Assembly (NCBI GenBank): GCA_031429035.1
Contig: JANOYU010000137.1
Span: 1 to 10,906 of the forward strand
DNA: 10,906 bases
Origin: Methylotenera_A sp031429035
GTDB lineage: Bacteria > Pseudomonadota > Gammaproteobacteria > Burkholderiales > Methylophilaceae
Direction of reading: 5' to 3'
Shown in pieces: positions 1-7,041 of this stretch (the stretch's first letter is position 1; each line of letters begins with the position of its first letter). A program made the translations under genes and the position numbers. Under the pieces are notes generated by a model. That model saw only the letters and a list, made by a program, of their open reading frames with translations. It did no database searches and was not told the DNA's origin.

Positions 1-563
1 GTTGCCTTGTAAGGCACGCCCAGCCTAGTGCCTAGGGCAATGATTTCGGCTTTTGTCATGTCAATTAGGGGCGCATGCACAGTTATTTTTTGGCCTTCTA
101 CCGCAAATTTGGTGGCCAAATTGGCCATTTGCTGAAAAGCTTGCACATATTCGCCGCGGCAATCGGGGTAGCCCGAATAATCTAGTGCATTTACACCAAT
201 AAAAATATCTTGCGCCTGCAGCACCTCTGCCCACGCCAATGCCAGCGACAACATAATGGTGTTGCGCGCTGGCACATAAGTGACGGGAATGCCCGCAGTT
301 TCATGTTCTGGCACGGCTATCGCATCATCCGTTAACGCAGAGCCACCAAATAGACTTAAATCAAGCTGCGCCGTTTTGTGCATTTTTGCGCCTAGGCTAG
401 AAGCCAATATCTGCGCGGCTTGCAGCTCTGCAATGTGGCGTTGGTGATAATCTAAACTTAAACAATAACAATCGAAACCTTGCGATTTTGCAATCGCCAA
501 ACAAGTGGCAGAATCAAGTCCGCCAGATAATAAAACAACGGCTTTTTTATTTGAAGTACTCAT
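1..563 (-). CDS. queC: QueC, 7-cyano-7-deazaguanine (preQ0) synthase, C-terminus beyond window edge
   Basis: QueC converts 7-carboxy-7-deazaguanine to preQ0 with ATP and ammonia, in the queuosine pathway in the cytoplasm. Read from the ATG at 563 down to base 1, the frame is open for about 187 codons. The N-terminus carries the ATP-pyrophosphatase loop SGGLDS at residues 13-18, preceded by a hydrophobic strand (AVVLL), and later segments such as LSLDYHQRH and VPARNTIMLSLALAWAE are typical of the family. Family members are usually about 220-230 residues long, so the zinc-binding cysteine cluster near the C-terminus lies outside the window and cannot be checked. The start overlaps the stop of the VOC gene upstream as TAATG, so translation is probably coupled. 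It belongs with queE, one gene further upstream. Confidence 0.95.
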   Translation of the reverse strand, partial: MSTSNKKAVVLLSGGLDSATCLAIAKSQGFDCYCLSLDYHQRHIAELQAAQILASSLGAKMHKTAQLDLSLFGGSALTDDAIAVPEHETAGIPVTYVPARNTIMLSLALAWAEVLQAQDIFIGVNALDYSGYPDCRGEYVQAFQQMANLATKFAVEGQKITVHAPLIDMTKAEIIALGTRLGVPYKA

Positions 564-970
564 TAGCTTGGGTTGCGTGTCACAACCGAGAATTTATTTC
601 CCATTGGGTCGCGCACATAGGCTAAATACAGGTCTGGCCCATAGGCTTCTCGTGTTCCTGGCGTGCCTTCTGAACTGCCTCCAATTGCTAGAGCTGCCGC
701 GTAAAAATTGTCTACTTGTGCACGAGTTTTAGCAGCAAAACTCACCATACTGCCGTTACCAACCGTAGCAGGTTCGCCATTGAAAGGCTGCCTGCATAAC
801 CATAAAGTAGGCATAGCAGGATTATCGGCAAAGCTGGGGTCGCCATAAGCTACCCAACCAATATCCAAATACTCTTGCAGTCTGGTATGTCCCAGCGTAG
901 CCAATACAACATCAAAAAATTTAAGTGAGGCTTCAAAATTAGCACTTCCTACAACAGCATAAGCAAACAT
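563..970 (-). CDS. VOC-fold (glyoxalase/bleomycin-resistance-like) protein between queE and queC
   Basis: A 135-residue protein of the vicinal-oxygen-chelate type: beginning MFAYAVVGSANFEASLKFF (strand then helix of the first beta-alpha module) and ending with the DPMGNKFSVV strand typical of the second module. The usual metal ligands (a His in the first strand, a Glu in the last) are not apparent, so it may not be a classical metalloenzyme; substrate and reaction are unknown. A strong Shine-Dalgarno AAAGGAG (minus strand, plus positions 976-982) lies 5 bases before the ATG, and only 12 bases separate it from the queE stop. Its TAA shares a base with the queC ATG. It thus looks like a real member of the que transcript, but nothing in the sequence shows a role in queuosine synthesis; it may just be a co-transcribed guest. 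Confidence 0.85.
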   Translation of the reverse strand: MFAYAVVGSANFEASLKFFDVVLATLGHTRLQEYLDIGWVAYGDPSFADNPAMPTLWLCRQPFNGEPATVGNGSMVSFAAKTRAQVDNFYAAALAIGGSSEGTPGTREAYGPDLYLAYVRDPMGNKFSVVTRNPS

Positions 971-982
971 AAATACTCCTTT

Positions 983-1621
983 TTAAACACCAGCTCTTTC
1001 GCCCCACAATATCTTATGCAACTGAATTTGCATACGCACATTCAATTTATCGGCTAATACCCAGCCTGCAAGCTGTTCTGCAGGTAGATCATGAAAGCTG
1101 GGTGAGAATAAAATAGGGCATTTTTCTGTGAGTTTTAGCTCAGTCATTTTAGCTTTTGCCCAATCGTAATCGGCGCGGTTACAGATAACAAATTTGATTT
1201 CGTCAGTTGGTTTGACGTGATTAATATTAGTCCAAAGCATGTTTTTCTCTTCATTCGAGGCTGGCGTTTTAATGTCTAAAATCACCGATACGCGCGCATC
1301 GACAGGCGCAATATCCATCGCACCGCCTGTTTCTAGTGATACGCTGTAACCCGCATCGCATAAGGCTTGCAGCAATATTAAGCATTCTTTTTGTGCCAGT
1401 GGCTCACCGCCAGTTACCGTTACATATTTAGTGGCAAACTCAGAAACTTTATCCAAAATATCGGCGATTTGCATATTGCCACCGCCCGAAAATGCGTATT
1501 CGGTATCGCAATACGTGCAGCGCATGGGGCAACCCGTGAGGCGCACAAATACCGTGGGCAAACCAAAACGGCTGGTTTCGCCTTGCAGTGAATGAAAAAT
1601 CTCAAATATTTTTAATGCCAT
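983..1621 (-). CDS. queE: QueE, 7-carboxy-7-deazaguanine synthase (radical SAM)
   Basis: QueE is a radical S-adenosylmethionine enzyme that contracts 6-carboxytetrahydropterin to 7-carboxy-7-deazaguanine, the substrate of QueC. The 212-residue product starts with the family hallmark FEIFHSLQGE (residues 6-15), followed by the [4Fe-4S] cluster motif CxxxCxxC at C31, C35 and C38 (GCPMRCTYCDT) and the SAM-binding segment VTVTGGEPL around residue 70. Length and start agree with the family. No clear Shine-Dalgarno precedes the ATG. It is separated from cpoB by a 161-base spacer with a terminator-like hairpin, so it probably has its own promoter, although the order tol-pal, cpoB, queE, queC is also known from Pseudomonas. 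The VOC gene follows after 12 bases. Confidence 0.96.
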   Translation of the reverse strand: MALKIFEIFHSLQGETSRFGLPTVFVRLTGCPMRCTYCDTEYAFSGGGNMQIADILDKVSEFATKYVTVTGGEPLAQKECLILLQALCDAGYSVSLETGGAMDIAPVDARVSVILDIKTPASNEEKNMLWTNINHVKPTDEIKFVICNRADYDWAKAKMTELKLTEKCPILFSPSFHDLPAEQLAGWVLADKLNVRMQIQLHKILWGERAGV

Positions 1622-1716
1622 GCGACTAATTGAATGCTTTTTAAAGATAGCTTATTTTACCGCGAAAAACACTTAGTTTTAGTGATTTGCTTTGATTAAA
1701 CCATTGCGTGAAAATA
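1622..1716 (-). promoter_or_regulatory. Probable promoter/leader region of queE
   Basis: The 95 bases between the terminator-like hairpin after cpoB and the queE ATG are AT-rich and hold TATCTT and TAAAAT stretches (minus strand) that could serve as -10 elements, but no convincing -35 partner at 17 bases. A short inverted repeat CACT/AGTG lies near 1670-1685. I looked for a preQ1 riboswitch, as expected upstream of some que genes, and could not fit one. The promoter is inferred mainly from the need for one downstream of the hairpin. Confidence 0.25.
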
Positions 1717-1719
1717 ATA

Positions 1720-1758
1720 ATGCTCTGGAAGCCGCATGGATATTGGCTTGCAGAGCAT
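1720..1758 (-). terminator. Terminator-like hairpin after cpoB (end of tol-pal operon)
   Basis: The arms ATGCTCTG (1720-1727) and CAGAGCAT (1751-1758) pair perfectly over 8 bases. After one mismatched G/G pair, AAGCC (1729-1733) pairs with GGCTT (1745-1749), leaving an 11-base loop. Reading on the minus strand, the hairpin starts about 25 bases after the cpoB stop and is followed by a T-rich, interrupted tract (ATTATTATTTT), as in an intrinsic terminator. On the plus strand it is followed by A-rich sequence, so the minus direction is favoured. Confidence 0.6.
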
Positions 1759-1782
1759 CAAAATAAGATGGTTGTTAGAACG

Positions 1783-2628
1783 CTATTTAAAAGCTTCTAA
1801 TGTTTTTAGGCGTTTTTGTGCACTAGGCGTTATAGCAGCATCGGGATATTTTGCCACCAAATCGCGTAAAGTTTTTTTGGCATTGGTAATTTGACTAAGC
1901 TGAATTTGACTATTGGCTTGGTTATACATTGCATCGGGCACTTTGGCGCTTTGTGGATGCAAATCAATCACTTTTTGCTGCGTGGCAATGCTAGATTTGT
2001 AGTTTTTTAAAGCAAATTGGCTGTAGCCCATGCCATACAGCGCATCTGGCACCAGCTTGCTGTTGGGATATTCTTTTAAAAAACTATCAAATGCGGCAAA
2101 TGCTTCTTTATGTTTGGCCGATTTACTTAAGCCATCCGCATCGGCAAAGGCTTTAGCATCTTTTTCTTCTATTGCAGCTACTGGAGCAGGCACACCGCCG
2201 TTATTGGCTGGTGGCGATGTTGTAGCACCACCCTCAATGCGCCTTAAACGCGTATCGGTATCAGTATATAAATCTTTTTGGCGGGTTTGTGTGGTTTCTA
2301 AGTTGTGCTGCGCCACTTCTAAATCACCTTTTAGCTGCGCCACTTCTTGCTTCAGCGCCTCTATTTGGTTTTGCATTTCACTTAAACCACCGCCTTGCAC
2401 AATCGCCTCAATAGCAGCAATACGCTTATCCATCGCGACTGTGGTTTTTTTCAAATCGGTAATCGCCGCCATGGCGGCGGCATTATCGGTTTGATGTTTG
2501 GCCTCAACTTCTACAATCTTTTTACGCGCCTCTTTGTCGTCAAACAAAGCTGCGTGAGCACTGTTAAATGGTGAGCTGAGCGCAAAAAGACTTAAGCCTA
2601 CAAATACTAGTTTTTTTACTGCTTGCAT
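1783..2628 (-). CDS. cpoB: CpoB (YbgF), Tol-Pal system coiled-coil/TPR periplasmic protein
   Basis: CpoB is the periplasmic protein that, in Escherichia coli, links Tol-Pal-driven outer-membrane constriction to peptidoglycan synthesis by PBP1B. The 281-residue product has a signal peptide (MQAVKKLVFVGLSLFALSS..., likely cut after AHA at residues 24-26), then a long charged coiled-coil stretch of roughly residues 30-130 with heptad-like MQNQIEALKQEVAQLKGDL, a Pro/Gly/Ala-rich hinge around 135-150, and a C-terminal domain of about 120 residues with three tetratricopeptide repeats (for example FDSFLKEYPNSKLVPDALY and QKVIDLHPQSAKVPDAMYN). The ATG lies 3 bases after the pal stop, and a GAAGG inside the pal end may be its ribosome site. 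A terminator-like hairpin follows. Confidence 0.95.
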   Translation of the reverse strand: MQAVKKLVFVGLSLFALSSPFNSAHAALFDDKEARKKIVEVEAKHQTDNAAAMAAITDLKKTTVAMDKRIAAIEAIVQGGGLSEMQNQIEALKQEVAQLKGDLEVAQHNLETTQTRQKDLYTDTDTRLRRIEGGATTSPPANNGGVPAPVAAIEEKDAKAFADADGLSKSAKHKEAFAAFDSFLKEYPNSKLVPDALYGMGYSQFALKNYKSSIATQQKVIDLHPQSAKVPDAMYNQANSQIQLSQITNAKKTLRDLVAKYPDAAITPSAQKRLKTLEAFK

Positions 2629-2631
2629 GAA

Positions 2632-3213
2632 TTAATCGCCTTCGTGCACGATGTCAACGCGACGGTCTTTATCGCAGCTATCGCCGCCACAATTTTGTGT
2701 GGCTTTTTCTTCGCCGTAGCTCACTGTTTCAATTTGGCTATCTTTTACGCCCAATAAATTGAGTGCTTTTTTAACCGCCACTGCACGGCGTTGGCCTAAT
2801 GATAAGTTGTATTCACGTGTGCCACGCTCGTCAGTGTTGCCTTGCACAATCATTTTGGCATCGGCATGCGCTTGCATGTATTTTGCGTGCGCTTCCACAA
2901 TTTGGCGATATTCAGTTTTAACTGCATCGCTGTCGTAATCAAAGTAAATACTGCGTTTAGATAAAATATTGCTTGGATCTTTTAGCGGATTATTACCAGC
3001 ATTATTGGCATTGCTATCAATGGTTACTTCTTTTACTGCGCCAGTATCTGCGCCACTGTTGTCCATCGCAGGTTTATCGCCTGCAGTAGAGCTGCCTACG
3101 CTTTTATCTTCTACTTTTGCTGGCGTGATAGGTGTGCTTTTACAAGCCACCAAAAATATTGAAGCCACCGCAATTGCAATTAATTTGGCATTAACACGGG
3201 TTATATGACGCAT
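2632..3213 (-). CDS. pal: Pal, peptidoglycan-associated outer-membrane lipoprotein
   Basis: Pal anchors the outer membrane to peptidoglycan and is handed on by TolB. I place the start at 3213 rather than at the ATG at 3246: a strong AAAGGAG (plus positions 3220-3226) sits 7 bases before it, and the resulting N-terminus MRHITRVNAKLIAIAVASIF is a normal lipoprotein signal ending in the lipobox LVAC, with Cys24 as the lipidated residue. Length is then 193 residues. A low-complexity linker follows to about residue 80, then the OmpA-C domain with FDYDSDAV (91-98) and the diaminopimelate-binding motif GNTDERGTREYNLSLGQRRA (125-144). Unusual: the loop before the final DRRVDIV strand has two cysteines (C175, C180, NCGGDSC), which could form a disulfide. 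Confidence 0.96.
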   Translation of the reverse strand: MRHITRVNAKLIAIAVASIFLVACKSTPITPAKVEDKSVGSSTAGDKPAMDNSGADTGAVKEVTIDSNANNAGNNPLKDPSNILSKRSIYFDYDSDAVKTEYRQIVEAHAKYMQAHADAKMIVQGNTDERGTREYNLSLGQRRAVAVKKALNLLGVKDSQIETVSYGEEKATQNCGGDSCDKDRRVDIVHEGD

Positions 3214-3219
3214 TTTTTT

Positions 3220-3226
3220 CTCCTTT
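3220..3226 (-). promoter_or_regulatory. Strong Shine-Dalgarno that fixes the pal start
   Basis: AAAGGAG on the minus strand followed by a run of seven A before the ATG at 3213. It excludes the longer reading from 3246, whose extra 11 residues would spoil the signal peptide. Confidence 0.8.
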
Positions 3227-3268
3227 AATAGGCCAATAATAGCCAAATACTTTAATAATATAAATACT

Positions 3269-3290
3269 AAACTTTACTTAAACTTTACTT
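3269..3290. repeat. Perfect 11-bp tandem repeat over the tolB stop codon
   Basis: AAACTTTACTT occurs twice in a row (3269-3279 and 3280-3290, plus strand). Read on the minus strand it gives the last tolB codon and TAA and then repeats the same bases, as from a small slippage duplication in the tolB-pal spacer. Confidence 0.75.
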
Positions 3291-4559
3291 AGCTAGCGGC
3301 CCCCATGCAGGCTCACGCACGTCACCACCAGAGGCGTCATTTAAGCGCTGGCGCACTTTGCCATCACTAGAAACCGCCGCCAACGCGCCACGCCCACGTA
3401 CTTTGGTGGCATATAAAATGACGCGGCCATTGGGCGCAAAACTGGGCGATTCATCTTGGCCGCCCTCGCTTAAAATTTGCACTTGGCCGCTAGCTAAATC
3501 TTGTAGCGCCACTTTAAACGCGCCGCCATCATTACGAATATACGCCAAACTTTTGCCATCGGGTGAAAAACGCGGGCTTACGTTATAGCCTCCTTCAAAC
3601 GTGACGCGGCTAGGGTTACCGCCACCTGCAGCTACTTTGTAAATTTGCGGTCTGCCGCCACGATCAGAGCTAAAATAAATTTGGCTGCCATCGGGCGAAA
3701 ACGCGGGCTCGGTATCAATAGCAGCGCTTTTAGTAATTTGTTTCAAATCGCCGCCGTTGGCCGAAACCGTATAAATTTGCGAGTTAGCACCATAAGTTAA
3801 CACAATCGCCAGTTTGCTGCCATCGGGCGACCAGGCGGGGGCGCTGTTATTGCCTTTGTAATTGGCCACAATTTCGCGGCTGCCACTGGTAAGCGATTGC
3901 ACGTAAACGATGGGTTTTTTCTTTTCAAACGATACATAAGCGAGTTTAGTGCCGTCTGGCGACCAAGCGGGCGAAATAATGGGTTCATTAGATGACACCA
4001 CCGTTTGCGGGTTTGCACCATCGGCATCTGCCACTTGCAGCGCATAACGCTTGCCGGTTTTGGTAATGTAGGCAATGCGGCTAGCAAACATGCCACTTTG
4101 GCCTGTTAATTTTTGGTAAATAATATCGGCAATTTTGTGTGCAGTGGTGCGTAGTTGGCTGGGCGAAATTTGGTAATCCATGCCTGCTAGCTGCGTTTGT
4201 TTTAGCGCATCCATTAGGTGAAAGCTCACATTTAATTTACCGCCAGCGCTTTCTGCATTACCTACAGTAATTGCCTGCGCTTGCAAGGCGGTCCATTCGG
4301 CATATTTAATTTGCGCCGTTTGTGTCGGTAAATTAGCCATGCCGCGCGTTTCTAAAATACGGAATAAGCCACTGCGATTTAAATCAGCAGCAATAATCTC
4401 GCTGATGTTATCTTTGGCATTGGCTGCACCACCAAAAGGCACAATGGCGATAGGAATTTGGCTAGAGCCGCCACCGCTAATTTCAATTTCTAGGGCGGCA
4501 TGGGCGACTGAAGTGATGACTAACGTCGCGCACAGAAACATCAAACGAAGTATATTCAT
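3285..4559 (-). CDS. tolB: TolB, periplasmic beta-propeller of the Tol-Pal system
   Basis: TolB binds Pal in the periplasm and is the target of TolA in the Tol-Pal cycle. Starting at the ATG at 4559 the product has 424 residues and a compact signal peptide (MNILRLMFLCATLVITSVAHA, 21 residues, cut after AHA). An in-frame ATG at 4592 would add 11 residues and is possible, as neither has a good Shine-Dalgarno. An N-terminal alpha/beta domain (about 25-155, with IPIAIVPFGG) precedes a six-bladed propeller with repeated PD40 signatures: AWSPDGT, AWSPDGS, AFSPDGS, RFSPDGK and SFAPNGR, about 44 residues apart from residue 197 on, and a final AWGPL. The 108-base or longer AT-rich gap after tolA could hold an internal promoter, as in E. 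coli, but I see no clear one. Confidence 0.96.
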   Translation of the reverse strand: MNILRLMFLCATLVITSVAHAALEIEISGGGSSQIPIAIVPFGGAANAKDNISEIIAADLNRSGLFRILETRGMANLPTQTAQIKYAEWTALQAQAITVGNAESAGGKLNVSFHLMDALKQTQLAGMDYQISPSQLRTTAHKIADIIYQKLTGQSGMFASRIAYITKTGKRYALQVADADGANPQTVVSSNEPIISPAWSPDGTKLAYVSFEKKKPIVYVQSLTSGSREIVANYKGNNSAPAWSPDGSKLAIVLTYGANSQIYTVSANGGDLKQITKSAAIDTEPAFSPDGSQIYFSSDRGGRPQIYKVAAGGGNPSRVTFEGGYNVSPRFSPDGKSLAYIRNDGGAFKVALQDLASGQVQILSEGGQDESPSFAPNGRVILYATKVRGRGALAAVSSDGKVRQRLNDASGGDVREPAWGPLAK

Positions 4560-4700
4560 AACGATTAGTGTCTTATTGTTAAAAAAGTTCATGCAAATTT
4601 AACCCCAAACCCGCCACAGTGCTAGCCCATTTACAAATTATTACAACTTTTACGCTTTTTTTACATGCAAACTATAATTTTAAATAGCCATTTTGGTAGC

Positions 4701-5492
4701 TTAATCATTTGGCCTAAACTTCAATTTTAAGTTTTTAAATTGCGCTTTTAAGCCTGCATCATCTGGCAATGGCAACGGCTCAGAAGCAATAATGGCGCGC
4801 TCTACAGCCTCATCACAAGCATCATTACCACTCGATTTTGTAATTTTTGGTGTGCCGCTTAACTGCCCTGTGGGCAATACACTAATCTCAAAAATCAATT
4901 GCGGGTTGCCATCGCCACACAGTGTTTTGTTAACATTACCGCGAATTTTAGCTTTAATTTTCTCGGTAAATTCACCAATTAAACTGGCATTGGCAGCGCT
5001 AGCTTGCTTGTCATCGTTGCCTGTCTCGTTGAGCATGTCCTCTTTTAGCTTACGTATCGCTTTATCTTTGTCTACTTTTGCTTGTTTTTCTATCGCTTTT
5101 TCTTGTAAATCTTCTTCGCGCATTTGTTGCGCTAGTTTTTTTCTTTCATCATCTTTCTTGGCTTTTTCTATAAGCTCTTTTTTCTTTTTCTCAAGCTCAA
5201 TATCTACCTTGGGTTCCTCTGGTTTTGGCTCAGGCTTCGGCTCTTCTTTAATAATAGGCTTAGGCTCTGGCTTGGGTTCTGGTTTAGGCTCTTCTTTAAT
5301 AATAGGTTTTGGTGTTTCAATACTTTTTTGCGCGGGTAATTTATCCCACAGCTCAACCTCAGTCACGTTCATTACTGGGTGCGCGGCTTTCCAATTAAAC
5401 GATACCAGCATGCCCACCAGCAAAGCACCATGCACCGCAATTGCTAGCAAACCTGCTTTAAAAGAATATGGATTTTCGTGTTTGCGTAACAT
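4701..5492 (-). CDS. tolA: TolA, envelope-spanning energy-transducing protein
   Basis: TolA links the TolQR proton motor in the inner membrane to TolB/Pal. The 263-residue product has a single N-terminal membrane segment (about residues 12-32, AGLLAIAVHGALLVGMLVSF) with His21 where E. coli TolA has the His important for TolQR contact. It continues with a Pro/Glu/Lys-rich stretch (about 58-95) in which KPIIKEEPKPEPKPE occurs twice, then a charged helix (about 96-155, rich in K, E, D), and a C-terminal TonB-like domain from about residue 168 (NASLIGEFTEKIKAKI...) with two cysteines (TLCGDG, NDACDEA) that match the conserved disulfide of domain III. The helical domain II is short compared with E. 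coli TolA (421 residues in all). The ATG is 10 bases after the tolR stop with no obvious Shine-Dalgarno. Confidence 0.96.
   Translation of the reverse strand: MLRKHENPYSFKAGLLAIAVHGALLVGMLVSFNWKAAHPVMNVTEVELWDKLPAQKSIETPKPIIKEEPKPEPKPEPKPIIKEEPKPEPKPEEPKVDIELEKKKKELIEKAKKDDERKKLAQQMREEDLQEKAIEKQAKVDKDKAIRKLKEDMLNETGNDDKQASAANASLIGEFTEKIKAKIRGNVNKTLCGDGNPQLIFEISVLPTGQLSGTPKITKSSGNDACDEAVERAIIASEPLPLPDDAGLKAQFKNLKLKFRPND
5221..5316. repeat. Two tandem 48-bp units in the Pro-Glu-Lys region of tolA
   Basis: Units 5221-5268 and 5269-5316 align along their length, with an identical core GGCTCTTCTTTAATAATAGG at 5239-5258 and 5287-5306. Each encodes 16 residues of the linker around PIIKEEPKPEPKPE. 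In-frame expansion or loss would change the reach of TolA without breaking the gene. Confidence 0.8.
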
Positions 5493-5502
5493 GTGTTAAC
5501 TA

Positions 5503-5895
5503 TTATGGTGCGGGTTTAAACAGCAAGCCCACTTTATCCACTTTGGCTTGTTTCAATAAATCCATTACCTCAATCACTTTACCGTATTGGGTTTTTTCAT
5601 CGGCGGCTACCACCACTGGACGTTCTTTGGTTTTTAATTGTTGTTTAATTTCAAACAATAATTTATCGCGGCTCAGTTTTTTGCCTTCAATTTCTGCCGT
5701 GCCGTCTTTTTGCACCGTTACTACTATGGGTGCACCTACTTGCTTCATGGCTTGGCCAACTTTTGGCAGCTCTACCAAGCCTGGGTTAGTCATTGGTGCG
5801 GTAACCATAAAAATCACTAGCAACACCAAAGTCACGTCAATATATGGCACCACGTTAATTTGGTTCATCATGCGGCGTTTGCGGGTTCTGCTCAT
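5503..5895 (-). CDS. tolR: TolR, proton-channel subunit of the Tol-Pal motor
   Basis: TolR (ExbD family) forms the proton-conducting motor with TolQ. The 130-residue product has a basic cytoplasmic start (MSRTRKRRMMNQINVVP), one membrane helix (about 18-38) beginning with YIDVTLVLLVIFMVTAP, in which Asp20 is the conserved proton-carrying residue (Asp23 in E. coli), and a periplasmic domain with the usual PxVVAAD-like strand (RPVVVAADEKTQYGKVIEVM) near the end. A Shine-Dalgarno TTAGGAG lies 7 bases before the ATG and overlaps the tolQ end; the gap to tolQ is 9 bases. Confidence 0.97.
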   Translation of the reverse strand: MSRTRKRRMMNQINVVPYIDVTLVLLVIFMVTAPMTNPGLVELPKVGQAMKQVGAPIVVTVQKDGTAEIEGKKLSRDKLLFEIKQQLKTKERPVVVAADEKTQYGKVIEVMDLLKQAKVDKVGLLFKPAP

Positions 5896-5904
5896 GACAT
5901 ACTC

Positions 5905-6591
5905 CTAAGATTTTCGCTGAAGAATATTGGTAAACTCTTCCATAAAACTTTCGTAACGTACCGATAATCTATCTACGCTACTGGCAAAACGGTTGTAAGC
6001 AATTACCGCAGGAATGGCTGCAAATAAGCCAATCGCCGTCGCTACCAGTGCCTCTGCAATGCCGGGTGCCACCTGGCTTAGCGTGGCTTGCGCTACGTTT
6101 GATAAGCCACGGAATGCGTTCATAATGCCCCAAACCGTGCCAAACAAGCCTATATACGGGCTAACCGAGCCTACCGATGCTAAAAATGGCAAGTGCGCAT
6201 CCAAATCATCTAGCTCGCGGTTATAAGCAGCGCGCATGGCGCGGCGCGAGCCTTCCATAACGTCAGATACCTCCATTTTGCCTTCGGCGCGGTTTTGCTG
6301 GCGATGGCGAATAAACTCTTTAAAACCCGCCTCAAAAATACTGGCCATGCCTTGTGGTTTACGACGGCCTGTCGTTATGCCATCGTATAGTTTATTCAGC
6401 TCTCCACCGCTCCAAAATGCGCTTTCAAATTCTTCTGATTCTTTCTCGGCACGTTTAATGGTGGCCACTTTAATAAAAATATACCACCATGAATACAACG
6501 AGGTAATCAGTAAAATAAGCATCACCGCTTGCACTGGCAAGCTGGCGCCAGTAATTAACGATAAAAGTGACATGTCGTTTGCAACGGTCAT
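5905..6591 (-). CDS. tolQ: TolQ, proton-channel subunit of the Tol-Pal motor
   Basis: TolQ (MotA/ExbB family) surrounds TolR in the inner membrane. The 228-residue protein has three membrane helices: about 20-41 (VQAVMLILLITSLYSWWYIF), 135-157 and 173-198, with a cytoplasmic loop between the first two. The family core LDAHLPFLASVGSVSPYIGL and FGTVWGIMNAF (about 130-160) and the third-helix stretch IAEALVATAIGLFAAIPAV are clearly present. The ATG overlaps the ybgC stop as ATGA, so translation is probably coupled, and GGAG lies 5 bases before the start. Confidence 0.97.
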   Translation of the reverse strand: MTVANDMSLLSLITGASLPVQAVMLILLITSLYSWWYIFIKVATIKRAEKESEEFESAFWSGGELNKLYDGITTGRRKPQGMASIFEAGFKEFIRHRQQNRAEGKMEVSDVMEGSRRAMRAAYNRELDDLDAHLPFLASVGSVSPYIGLFGTVWGIMNAFRGLSNVAQATLSQVAPGIAEALVATAIGLFAAIPAVIAYNRFASSVDRLSVRYESFMEEFTNILQRKS

Positions 6592-7034
6592 GGTGTCTCC
6601 AATATTAAAGTTTTTTGAATAAGGGGTTTTGCCACTTGTAAAATTGCGGCAGGAATACGTGTGGGTTTAAAGGTTTGGCTGTTAATAAAGGCAGCTTTTA
6701 CTTGCGCCTCAATTAACAATTCACCATCTCGCCAAATGGTTTGTGCACAGTGCCAACTGCTGTTGCCAAGCGCGGTTAAGTGGCATTTAATATTGAGTAA
6801 ATCATTAAATTTGGCAGGTTTTTTAAAGGCAATTTGCATGCTGTGAATCACAATTAATACTTGTAGATTATCGCGCAAATCAGTTTGCTCAAAACCCAGC
6901 GCGCGTAGCCACTCGGTGCGGGCACGCTCCATAAAATTTAAGTAATTTGAATGGTACACCACGCCGCCAGCGTCCGTATCTTCGTAATATACGCGCACTG
7001 GCCAGCTAAAAGTTGGGTTGATATTCACAAACAA
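6588..7034 (-). CDS. ybgC: YbgC, tol-pal-associated acyl-CoA thioesterase
   Basis: YbgC is a hot-dog-fold (4-hydroxybenzoyl-CoA thioesterase type) acyl-CoA thioesterase that accompanies tol-pal in most proteobacteria; its exact role there is unsettled. The 148-residue product shows the signature WPVRVYYEDTDAGGVVYHSN, with Asp21 and His28 matching D18 and H25 of the E. coli enzyme, followed by NYLNFMERARTEWLR. The start is uncertain: TTG at 7034 or GTG at 7028 both suit the family length, no ATG is available in frame (TAG lies just upstream), and no good Shine-Dalgarno is seen. That is odd for the first gene of an essential-type operon, and only some 10-20 bases separate the start from RHS-derived sequence on the other strand, so the native leader may have been lost. 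Confidence 0.94.
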   Translation of the reverse strand: MFVNINPTFSWPVRVYYEDTDAGGVVYHSNYLNFMERARTEWLRALGFEQTDLRDNLQVLIVIHSMQIAFKKPAKFNDLLNIKCHLTALGNSSWHCAQTIWRDGELLIEAQVKAAFINSQTFKPTRIPAAILQVAKPLIQKTLILETP

Positions 7035-7041
7035 ATTCTAA

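Noticed and set aside
1622..1716. preQ1 riboswitch upstream of queE
   Set aside because: An ACTAAAACTAAG stretch on the minus strand faintly resembles the preQ1-I tail, but no matching C-rich stem-loop or pseudoknot partner could be found.
2030..2494. 154-codon plus-strand frame opposite cpoB
   Set aside because: Antisense shadow of the coiled-coil coding region without ribosome site or recognisable domain.
4593..4700. Internal promoter before tolB
   Set aside because: AT-rich spacer with several TATAGT/TAATAAT-like stretches, but no -35 partner at a fitting distance; not enough to call.
4792..5499. 235-codon plus-strand open frame opposite tolA
   Set aside because: Ser/Phe-rich antisense shadow of the Glu/Lys-rich tolA sequence; no ribosome site and no family resemblance.
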